Positions 12,290 through 21,812 of a stretch of 64,000 nt of DNA are shown piece after piece. The translations under genes were made by a program, and so were the position numbers. The stretch's first letter is position 1. The number at the start of each line of letters is the position of its first letter. A model generated the notes under the pieces. The model did not search any database. It was not told the DNA's origin and saw nothing but the letters and a program-made list of their open reading frames with translations. The stretch is from Lineolata rhizophorae (lineage: Eukaryota; Ascomycota; Dothideomycetes; Lineolatales; Lineolataceae), in NCBI GenBank assembly GCA_010093515.1, contig MU001670.1:1704003-1768002 (forward strand), written 5' to 3'.

Positions 12290-13308
12290 TCAACAGCAAT
12301 TCCCCCAGCCGCCCTGGCTCCCGCCACCGGCCCTCCCTCTCCCAGCGCCCCCGTCCCTAACCCCAAGATTCACCTTGCCAGCGCCTCCGGCGCCCCCTCC
12401 GGCGCCCTTGACCCCGCTCCGCCGATCGTTCAGATCGTACTTGCCCGCCTCGATATTCTGATATATGCGCTCGGCGACCTCGAGGAACGCCCTCTCGACG
12501 CCGTCGCCCGACTTGGCCGACGTCTCGACGTACTGCAAGACGCCGTTGGCGCGGCACCACTCGGCGGCCTCGTCGCGGGCGACCTGGCGCAAGTTGTCGG
12601 CGGCGGCGCCGCCGCCGCCGGCCGCCGCCAGGTCCGACTTGTTCCCCACGAGCACGACCACGATGCCGTCCTCGGCGATCTGCCGCAGGTCGTGCAGCCA
12701 GCCCGTCGCCGACAGGAAGGTGGCCCGCCGCGTGATGTCGAAGACGAGCAGGGCGCCGCTGGCCCCGCGGAAGTACGACCGCGTGATCGACTTGTACGTC
12801 TCCTGCCCGGCCGTGTCCCAGAGCGAGAGCTTCATGTGCTTCTGCGGGCGCGTCATCGTCGGAGGAGGAGGAGGAGGAGCCGGCGGCGAGCCGTCGGGGG
12901 GGCCGGGCCCCTGGGCGGCCCCGGGGGAAGAGGCGCCGGATGCCGGGGCCGGGTTGTTGATGTTGAGCGCGAGGGACGCCGGCGGCCCGACGGGCACGAT
13001 GCGAGAGCCGAACTCGACGCCGATGGTCACGTCGTGGTGCGGCGTGAAGCGTCCTTCGCAGAGGCGGATCGTCAGCTGTTGCAGGGGGCGCCGCCAAGGC
13101 GAGAAAACGGTGAGCCGGGGCGCGTTTTGCGCGGAGCGGGGGGAGACGGTAGGCAGAGCGGGGAGAGGGAGAGAGCATGGAGGGGGAGGAAGGCTCGGAC
13201 AGTTCGGGCGTGCTGGGTAAATGATGCCTGACGACTTACGCTGGACTTGCCGCACCCGGAGTCGCCCAGCGACACGATCTTCGCGATGTAGTCCCACGAC
13301 TGCGCCAT
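12290..13308 (-). CDS. Rab2/Rab4-family small GTPase
   Basis: Membrane-traffic GTPase. Exons 13240-13308 and 12290-13075 (intron 13076-13239, 164 nt, phase 0); 284 residues. The P-loop GDSGCGKS is at residues 15-22; switch I Thr40 sits in DVTIGVEFGSR; WDTAGQE is at 109-115; then KSITRSYFRGASGALLVFD, NKSD and ETSAK. The C-terminus is GNCC, a double geranylgeranylation site, which confirms the 3' end. KSITRSY and the ITRR segment resemble Rab2; the N-terminus and the GSRIVPVG segment resemble fungal Ypt4/Rab4-type proteins, so I leave the subfamily open. Odd: about 48 Pro/Ala/Ser-rich residues (54-101) interrupt the interswitch beta strands, and a Gly/Ala-rich insert follows NKSDL. The insert has an AG before KHMKL but no good GT donor, so it is probably translated. 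Confidence 0.9.
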
Positions 13309-14281
13309 CGTGGCTGCGAGGCGCGGCGAGCGTTTCGGATGCGATGCGATGCGACGCGATGCGCGGAGGTAGATGGAGCGGTTGGCTTTGCAAACAGGCT
13401 TTATGGCTTCGACTCGGGCACGAAGGCCTTCTCCGTCGGCAGGCAGACGAGTGCTCGATCCAGCGTCGGCGAGCACTCCTCGCCCCGTCACTTGCGGCGC
13501 GCTCGTGGACTCGGTATCAGACGGGCCTCCGCGCCCCTGTTGCGGGCTGGCACGTCGCAGGCCGTTCACAAGGCGGGAAAGCGGCCGGGCTGAAGCTTGG
13601 GATCAAACAGGCATGCTCCTGCTGGGCTGCAAAGGGAGTGGAGCGTGACTGCGTGGGTTCTCCGGGCACGGGACGCCGCTGCGGTGGTGATGTGGTGGGT
13701 GGTGCCTGGCCCGACGCTGGCGGACGTGGCTGCTGGCCGAAAGCTCCGTCGCGGGTGGCGCACGCAGCCGACGTGATCGGCGTGGGGGGAGGCGCTAGCT
13801 GCTTCCGGAACTGCCGCATTGCCCTCACAAAGGCAAAGGAAGAATCACCGTAAGCGGCACGGGAGCGTATTTGTTTTCGAATTGCTCTTTGTTCTGCCGC
13901 ATCCGGGATGCTGGTGCGGAGTGAGCAAACGGCTGGAGGCCAGCCTGTCGCCGTATCCACACACCATGCGCCTTTGAGGCATTCACTATCGAGTCGTGCA
14001 GCGTGCTAGACATATAGTGTCGTGATATGTGTAATCTGCATTTCTTGAAACTGACGCACCCTAAAATACACAGAGCATCGGCTGAAGCGTTGCATCCCGG
14101 GGGGGGGCGCTGCGCAATCCACCATCCGCAGGAAAGCAGTGTAGGGATGTTTCGTTGCTCTACACACATGTAGGAACCAGCACACATCTACAAAAAGCAC
14201 GCCGCAGCCAACCAGGCAGAACCACACGAACATCGCATCTTTCTGCGAGCGCCCCTCGGAGGGAACGCAGACCCGCCGCGT
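13309..14281. other. Intergenic: Rab promoter and kinase-like 3' flank
   Basis: Sits upstream of the Rab gene and downstream of the kinase-like gene. It holds a small GATGC-type repeat near the Rab start and a G run at about 14099-14107. The ORFs in the GC-rich part (13221-13960) are mutually overlapping frames without any recognisable protein. Confidence 0.45.
13338..13363. repeat. Short GATGC/GACGC tandem repeat in Rab 5' leader
   Basis: Five imperfect 5-bp units (GATGC with one GACGC variant) start 30 bp upstream of the Rab ATG, so they probably lie in its 5' UTR. Confidence 0.7.
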
Positions 14282-16528
14282 TTACAACGGCTCGGCCGTA
14301 AGCCGGTCCGCGCGAGCCCCCACCGCATACCGGTCCCTGGCGAAAGCGGGCTCCGTGTCGACGAGCCACTGCTCCTGCATCTTGTCGACGACCAGCTGGT
14401 TGAGCACGGGGGTGCCGGCGTCGGCCATGTCCTGGGCGTCGGCCATGGGCCTGGGCGGGACGCGGCCGTAGTTGTTGCGGGGCCAGCCGCCGAGCTCGGT
14501 GCGGACGACGGCGGCGACGGCGGCCCAGAGGGCGCCGAGCTCGATGCGGTCGCGCGGGTCGCCGGCGATGCAGTGCTCGACCAGCCCGATCAGCCGGTCG
14601 CTGTACCGGTGGTACAGGAACGACATGTCGACGCAGTCGTCGATGGTCGGGCCCGGCGCCGCCCACCACTCCATCTGGTGCGGCTCCACCCCGCGCATGA
14701 GCGCGTACACCGTCATCCCGATGCCGAAGACGTTGGTGGCCGAGTTGAACTCGTCGCGCGGCGCCGGCGTGCCGTCCTCCCGTGCTTCGTACCGCCAGCC
14801 CGTCGACATTTGTTCCTGCGTCATTCGCGTCAGCTAGGGAGTGCTTCCTCTTCCTTCCTGCAGAACGTCGTGCCCCGCGTCTCTCCTTTGTGTGGTAGGA
14901 AAACATCATATCTGGTGGAAGAGAGGAGGAGGAGGAGGAGGAGGAGGAGGAGGCACTCACAGGCGCGCAGTAGCCATACGTCCCATAGAGGTCGTAGGGC
15001 GCATAATAGCGCTCATTCCAGGCTGCGCCGCGCGAATCCGGATTGCCCAGCTCTGGAGGGTCGAACCGCATCACCTGCCCAAAGTCGGCCAGGAGCGGCT
15101 TCGCATACGTGGGGAAGCGGTTGGCATCCGGAGCGCCGAGGAAGACGTTGCCCGGCTTCAGGTCGCAGTGGGCGAGGCTTTCCCAGAGCGGATTGCGTAG
15201 TTCTTCGATCATGTGGCCGTGTTCGAGCGTGATGCAGCCTTCGACCATTTGGAGAAACGCATACCATACGAACGGCTCGGGCGCGTCGGCGGCGTGGCGT
15301 GTCGTTCGGGTGCGTTGACTGTAAAAACGCCCACGGTTAGCCGTGCAAATGAGGAACTTACCGCCGTCATCACGGCGCTCTCAGAGAGGGTAGCATTACT
15401 CGTTGTCGTGCACAAACCAGTGCAGCGACCCATGCTGCGCAAACTCGAGGAAGAGCCAGGCCTTGACGTTGTCAATGCCGAACCTGTCCGGCCCTAGGGC
15501 GTGGCCGAAGCATTCGAGTGTTACGTCGTTGGGGTATTGACCTTGAGTTCGGAGCCGGCGGTAGACCCGGATTTCAGGCGGGACCCCTGGCCACGGTGTC
15601 GGTATGCGTGGACCTTCCTCGTTATCCGGATCGTGCCCCCAGTGTGTGGCGATCTTCACGACGCGCCTGTTGCGAATGACGAAGGTATCATCGTACTCGA
15701 GAAAGAGCAACACCCGGCCCGAATTCCTGGCACAAATGACCCGTCTAAAATGCCAGTCGCTGTTCTCGCCTCGAAGCCAGTCTGGAACCCCAGGATGGTT
15801 GCGATCGAACCTGTGGGGTGGCCACTCACTGAAATTTGACGCCGTCGGGAGGTTTTGAACGTTCGGATTGGCCACGTTGACGCGTCGGTTGGAAGCTGGA
15901 AACAGACTGTCTGTGCAGGGCTGGTATGCCCACTGGTTTCGAGACAGCTTTCTTTGCCAGTCGACGCGCACCGCGTCAGGCAGTCGGTGAAGACGGTGCT
16001 CATAGACAAAAACGATGACTTCGAGGTACTGTTGTTGAAGCACTTGATTTGAATGGATGCCCCAGATTGTGCAGACGTAGTTCAAGTCCTGTTCGAGCGC
16101 CATTCGCACGCCACCTTGTTGGCCCGCGTGCAAATTCCGCAACACTCTGACGTTTACTCGATGCATTCCGGCACCGTATAGCAGAGCGCGGACGTAACTC
16201 TCGCTTCGTACCCGGGTTCTCTCCCTCATGTACTCGTCGAAAGCCGCCCTGCAGTCTATGTCTTTCCGCCTTTTCCAGGCCTCCTTTTCTCGACGATTCA
16301 TAGCGGCCCAATCTCGTTCGGCCTGGTCCCAAGCCTCACCTAAACACGCGGTGAGCAACTCGTCAAGCCCCCACCCGCTTCCACTTCGAACATACCTATT
16401 TCCATGACGGGGGCTTGATGGACAATTCCGCCAGGATACCGATTGAATACGGTCTGATGGACGCACCAAGCTAGCTTCGTGGGGATTGTCTTGCTCCATG
16501 GTACTGATCTCGGGTGTCGTGGCGGCAT
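14282..16528 (-). CDS. Protein-kinase-like protein, fungal accessory type
   Basis: Exons 16396-16528, 15400-16339, 14961-15318, 14282-14833; 660 residues, all phases consistent. The first intron (16340-16395, 56 nt, GTATGT...TTTAG) joins VMEIG to EAWDQAERDW; without it a shorter ATG at 16499 would be used. The kinase core is in the C-terminal half: Lys273 in RRVVKIA, a possible helix-C Glu300, catalytic loop HCDLKPGN at 408-415 (Cys in place of the usual Arg) and metal-binding DFG at 436-438, then GTYGYCAP in the activation/P+1 region. No glycine-rich loop is visible. The N-terminal 230 residues are charged and unassigned. Family knowledge: many Pezizomycotina carry lineage-specific kinases of this look. 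Activity is plausible because Lys, Asp, Asn and DFG remain, but the substrate is unknown. Confidence 0.75.
14923..14953. repeat. (GGA)n microsatellite in an intron
   Basis: About ten GGA units lie in the third intron of the kinase-like gene, immediately inside its 5' splice site (donor at 14955-14960). On the coding strand it is a CCT run right after GTGAGTGC. Confidence 0.9.
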
Positions 16529-17936
16529 GGTGCGGAAACGTTGCTAGGGTGGATTTACGGACTGAAAAAGGGCCTCTGAGCCAAAAAGCTTTTCAAAGAT
16601 TTTATGGGACGATGCTTAGACATTGATTCTACGGTCAGATTCCTCCTTAAGAGGACAACGCTGACGGACAAAGGGGCCCGCAACCGGAAAGTCACAAAGA
16701 AGCCGACAGCTTGAGCGCCGCCTGTCAACGACGACCAAGCGGGACAAACAGAAGCACGCCATTATCAAAGGGGCTGCGTTTCGGAATTATTCTCTTTGGG
16801 GTCAATGGCATGGTGGCACGCCCGGCATCCAAACAGCAAGAACAATAGACCAGGCGCTCCATCTCAAGCAGAAGATTTAGAGCCGAGCAGATCTCTGTAG
16901 AAGGATTGCCCCAGAAATAATAGAGAAAAGGGCTGGAAGAAAAGGAGAAGAAATATAGCGGATATGGACCTAGACTGGCACTGCAGATACCGGCTAGAAG
17001 GAAATCTAGCGTGCGCGGAGCACGTAGTACCGACTATAATGACTGGAAATGCACGTGCAAAAGCGTACTAAAAGACAAAGTACAGTATGGACTCCCGAAA
17101 TCATGCGAGTATCGTGCAAGCGTAGAGTCTTCCTGGGCGGAGAGGACATGCAGGACTGACCCAGCAGCACACGTGGTGTGCTCCATGTGGCGCATTCGTC
17201 CTTTCCAGCAAGTCGCTTCGTCTTCCAGCGGTCTTCAGAAGCCTTCCTCTTCGAATTTCTAAGAGCCAAGACAGCGAGCTGTGAGGTCCTCAAAGGGAAC
17301 TTATCGGGAATTGCTCAATGAGAACCCTAGAGTTGGTAGTCTGCGGTGATGCAACTTCTGGGGCTGACCAAGCTCCACGTGCTCCAGAGATAAGGCAGAG
17401 CCGACGGCGGTAGACAAGGCCAAGGGAGGCGAGCCAATGCCGTGGAGCATCGGCGGTGCGGCATGCTAAGGCAGGCAGAGGACGTGTCTGAGAGCGATGG
17501 CAGGCCGCGCTCGAGGTTGTCCCGCACCCGTGCCCCAGCGCGTCAACCCGCCCGTGATCGCTTGGCCGCCCGCCGCACCCACCTCACTTGATCCCTACGC
17601 GCGGGCACGTACACGCCGCGGCATTGCTAGCCGTGACTTTTATTTCTCACCGCTCCTCCTCCTGGGCCGCCGCTTTGCTTCTGCTCTCTCGTTGCTGCAC
17701 GGCCGATGCCGAGCTGCGCCGCTGCTGCCTCGCCTTGGCCACCGAGACCCCAGCAGCCGCTCACCGGCCGCCGCCGGGCCTGAGTCAGTGCCTCCAAGTC
17801 TCCCGCGGCCGCGGCCTCACAACCACCCATAACTCGCCATCCTGCAGAGCCGCTCGTCCCCGTAACGGCCTCGCAGCGCTTTCACCCTCGCTCGCAGCGA
17901 CAGACGGAGGCCGTCGAGGCCGCCGCGCCGTCAGTC
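16529..17936. other. Intergenic: divergent promoter, kinase-like / CTL genes
   Basis: 1.4 kb between two divergently transcribed genes. The middle (16600-17000) is moderately AT-rich. The last 450 bp before the CTL start is GC-rich with C/T runs, as in many fungal 5' leaders. A TGAGTCA site is listed separately. No coding evidence. Confidence 0.45.
17781..17787. promoter_or_regulatory. TGAGTCA, possible Gcn4/Cpc1-type bZIP site
   Basis: A perfect 7-bp bZIP palindrome 150 bp upstream of the CTL ATG. In fungi this is the core site of the Gcn4/Cpc1 amino-acid-starvation factor. A single 7-mer can occur by chance. Confidence 0.3.
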
Positions 17937-20748
17937 ATGTTTTCGGAATGTGAGTTGCATCCTTATCGTCGGCACCACCCCTCGCCCATCATCCCCGCTG
18001 CCCGGTCTGCCTGCCCACATGAACGCTGAGCCTGGCGTCGTGTGTCGCATGGGCTGTCTCACCCACGCACGCCGGGCGGGCGACCAACGCCCGGGGCTCG
18101 CGTGACCCGAGCCTCAGCACGAGGAGGCGGGAAGGGCAGGAAAGAGCCAAACGAAAAGAAAACAAAAATAGGCCGCGGTGAACTGACCAAGCCCCGTTCT
18201 CTTCCGCACCCGATGAACAGACGCCTCGCGCTTTCTCGCGCAGTCGCAGTCTCGACTCTCCGTCGGCGGCGGCCAGCCGCACCAGCACAACCCGCGACAC
18301 GACGGCGACGCGCCCGGCGACCGACACGGCCGACCGAACAGCCGCTTCCGCGCCGACGACCACCAGCACCGCAGCAACCACCGCCCCGGCGCCGGCTACA
18401 TGGGCCCGGCGCGCTTCCCGCCGGGCCAGCCGCACCGCTCCTACATGGGGCGGGGCCCGGGCCTCGCCGCCGCCGCCGGCAGCCCGTACCAGCAGCATCC
18501 GGGCGGCAGCACGACGCGCTTCCCGTTCGGGTCGCGCACGTCGGCCGCGGCCGCCGGCGCCCCGGCCCCGCTCTTCTACAGCGCCACCGACGACTTCCGC
18601 GAGGAGGAGGAGGAGCGCGAGCGCGAGGTCGCCGACTACTACGCGCTGGCCAAGTCGCGGCGCCAGTTCGGCGGCAGCCACTTGACCGAGTCGTCGGAGG
18701 TGGATGACGACGACGACGATGACGACGACGACGCGGCTGGCGAGGGTTCGAGGACGGATCACGGTGGGATCCACGAGGGGAATGAGGGAGACGAGGCGCG
18801 CGCTCATGGGTTCGGTGGCGCGAGAGGGATCAAGAGTTCTTGGAAGGGCGGCAAGATAGGAGCACGAGGACGGACGAAAGGCGTGGAGGCCTTGGACGAA
18901 CGAGAAGAATCGGACGACGACGGCAAGAGGGATGAAAGCGTTCCAGCGTCGGAGAAAAGCGCACCGAGCAGCAAGGGGAAGGGAAAGCTGGTGGATGTCG
19001 AGCTGGAGTCCACCATGCGGGATAGCATGGAGGAGCTGGATAGGAACGATATCGAGAACCCGGACGACAATCCGCCGGCGTTCCAAAAGTTTCGTAATCC
19101 GCCTAGGAGCCCCATGAGGCACGCGATCATCCCCGAAGAGACAGACGAGGAGACGGCGCGGAGGTATCCTCGCCCACCGAGTCCGGATCGGGAGAGCATA
19201 CCGCCCGGCGCGGAAGGTCCGATGGAGCACCCTCGACACGATGCGTTCTGGGCCAACCTCTACTGGATATGCCTGGCCTCTTTGTTTGCGACCTTCTTCC
19301 TAGTCTTTCTGCACACCTCCACGCCGTCAAACAAGAAACCTCTCGGAGATACCATTTACACGACGTTACATGCTTCGTTCCATCTGCTGTCTGTCTATAC
19401 CCTGGTGTCTATTATCGTAGCCTTGCTGTGGCTAGCAGTTTTGCGCGCCTTTGTTCGGCCGCTCGTCATCATGATCCTGGTCGCCGTGCCGATTCTCCTC
19501 CTTTCCTTCTCATTGTACCCGTTCATCTCCAGCTTCAAGGGCACATGGCATGGCGAGAGCGTACAGGACAAGGCGATGCGCTGGTTATCCTTCATCCCGG
19601 CCATCCTCGCCCTCCTCTGGACCTACACCGTCTGGAAAGGCCGCCGGTCTCTCTCCAAGTCAACCGAGATCCTCGAGTTCGCCTGCAAAGTTCTCGCGCA
19701 GAACCCGCCTTTGCTCTTCGTCGGTTTCGCCACGCTCATGTCCGTCGTCGTGTGGAGCTGGATGTGGACCGGCATGTTCACGCGCGTCTTCCTGGGCGGC
19801 CACCTCAACGCCAAGAACAAGTTCGTCATCGACGTGTCCACCTGGTGGCTCGGCGTCTTCTTCGTGCTCGTCTACCTCTGGACGCTCGCAGTGCTCTCGG
19901 CCGTCCAGCGCTGCACCACCGCCGCCACCGTCTCGCAGTGGTACTTCCACCGGCTCGCGCCCACGACGCCGCCGTCGCGCGTCGTGGTGCAGGCCTCGCT
20001 CGCGCACGCCACCTCCACCCTCTTCGGCACCATCTGCCTCTCGACCCTGCTCGTCCTCGCCGTGCGCCTGCCCCTGCTCGTCCTCCCGCGCCGCCTCGCC
20101 GGGCTCGTCACCCTCGCCGCCTACGCCTGCGTGCCGACCCCCATCGCCACCCTCACCAACCCCCTCGCCCTCACCTACGCCGCCGTCCACTCCCTCCCGC
20201 TCGCCCCCGCCGCCCGCGCCCTCGCCAACATGCCCTTCGTCTCCAAGCTCTCGCCCACCACGACGCTGTCGCCCCGCGCCGTCTTCGACTACGGCGCCGC
20301 CCGCGCCCCCCATGCCAAGCCGCCCCGCCCCGCCCACGCCGCCTCCGCCCTCGTGCCCTACCGCCTCGCCAAGCTGCTGCTGCACGCGACGCGCGCCGTC
20401 ATGGCGCTCGCGCTCGGCTTCGGCGGCTGGGTCAGCACGGCGCGGCTGCTGCGCGTGACGGCGGCGGCCGCGGCGGGGGGGGACGCCGGCCCCGGCCCCG
20501 GCCCCGGGTACAAGGGCAGCCTGTACGCGTATGTGGTCGGGCTGCTGGCCGCGGCCATCGGCTGGGGCGTCCTGGGCGCCATGGAGGGCGTCCTGGGCGG
20601 CATCCTGGACGCCCTGGTCGTGTGCTGGGCGAGCGAGACGGGCGGCAGGCTGGCGGCCGAGGCGCGGTATTGTCGTGAGGCGGGCGAGCTGTTTGGCGGG
20701 GAGGGGGGGGGCCCGAGGGACGAGGAGGAGAGGGGGTTGAGGGGTTAG
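17937..20748 (+). CDS. SLC44/CTL-type (choline-transporter-like, DUF580) membrane protein
   Basis: Exon 1 is 13 nt (17937-17949, ATG TTT TCG GAA T), intron 17950-18220 (271 nt, the longest here), exon 2 18221-20748; 846 residues. Splicing gives MFSEYASRFLAQSQSRLS, a start I recall from fungal DUF580 proteins, which supports this tiny exon. Residues 1 to about 340 are hydrophilic, with an Asp run (coded by GAC/GAT repeats near 18705-18733), many acidic clusters and PEST-like segments. About ten membrane helices follow, starting at FWANLYWICLASLFATFF. The later part is Ala/Gly/Pro-rich, reflecting the high GC content. Related proteins are called choline-transporter-like or Pns1, but transport of choline is not established for the fungal members, so the substrate is open. 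Confidence 0.85.
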
Positions 20749-21812
20749 GGGGGGCGCGTCTGTGTGTGTGAGGGGAGCGCGGAGCGCGGAGCGGGGAGCG
20801 GGTTGGAGGGTTGGGTCGTGGGGTTGTGGTGGTGGTTGTTCGTGATGGGGGTAAAGCGGTGCATGCTTGCATTTAATTTTTTTTTTTTTGTCCCCTGTCT
20901 GCGTCTTTTTGGCATTCCTTTACAGCTTTCCCGTCCACATGCTAGATTGCGGCGTTAGCAAGACTTGGGCGTGCTGGGTTTGCACGGCCTGGCTGGCGAG
21001 TTCTGTTTTACCTTCATTTTTTTTTTTTTTTGTTTCTTCTTCTTAATCAGTTTCCCGCGTGGCTTAGTCCTTGCTAGGATAGCGCAGGTAGTTAGTTTGT
21101 CGGGGGGTGGGGAGAGGTTTCCGTTCAACGGGGTACCAAGCCTTCTCGCACGCTCCCCGCGTTTGTTGTGGTTGAACATTCCAGCTTGATTCTTTCCGGT
21201 CACAGCTTCTGCTTGAGCCGTACAGACCGATGCGTGCGCGCTAGTCCGCCAGGGCTTCTGCGATGCGGGAGGTGTCGAGGCGCGTGCTACTAGGCAATGC
21301 GCAAAGCAGCGTGGCGAACACGTAGACTGTGAACGCGCTGGATTGCCGGGTTCAGCCTTCATATTTGGCCGCGGCTGGTTGCTATCCAGCGGACCTCTGC
21401 TGGCGCCAGGCTTTCGCCGCCTGCTCCCGCGACAGGCACATCCACGCGCCCTTCCCATCAGCCATCACTCCCAACCCCTTCGAGAGAAAAAGCAAGATTG
21501 AAATCGACCCCACACAATTAATTAGGGCAATTACTCCACGTTCCCCTCCATTAACCAGGGAAGCCCCGGGAGAACGTGTCTCTCTCTCTCTCTCTCTATC
21601 TAAACTTTTTCCCTCCCCAGCTTGTCGTACACAACACATTCAGAACCTCGTTCAAAACCAGCGCAGTCCGCCCGCCACCAGGCGTGCCCGGCCCGCCCCA
21701 CCGACCGCAGCCCGCCTCCGCTCTTTTAGACTCGAACCGTCAATACACAGCCGCTTCCCTCCCTGCCTCCCCCCCTTCGGGCTTCCTATACACACCCCAT
21801 CCAAATCCCTCC
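20749..21812. other. Intergenic, convergent CTL / Itt1-type spacer
   Basis: Both flanking genes end here. It contains several T runs (20877-20890, 21018-21032), consistent with 3' UTR/termination regions, and a CT microsatellite. No coding signal. Confidence 0.5.
21579..21597. repeat. (TC)n microsatellite
   Basis: Nine to ten TC units in the convergent spacer, about 215 bp past the 3' end of the Itt1-type gene. Confidence 0.9.

Noticed and set aside
12830-12990. Intron in the Rab interswitch insertion
   Set aside because: Acceptor-like 3' edge but no acceptable GT donor upstream; treated as coding and flagged as a finding.
16470-16499. ATG at 16499 as the start of the kinase-like gene
   Set aside because: A strong GTATGT...TTTAG 56-nt intron puts the upstream ATG at 16528 in frame with the kinase body and gives a smoother N-terminus; kept only as an alternative.
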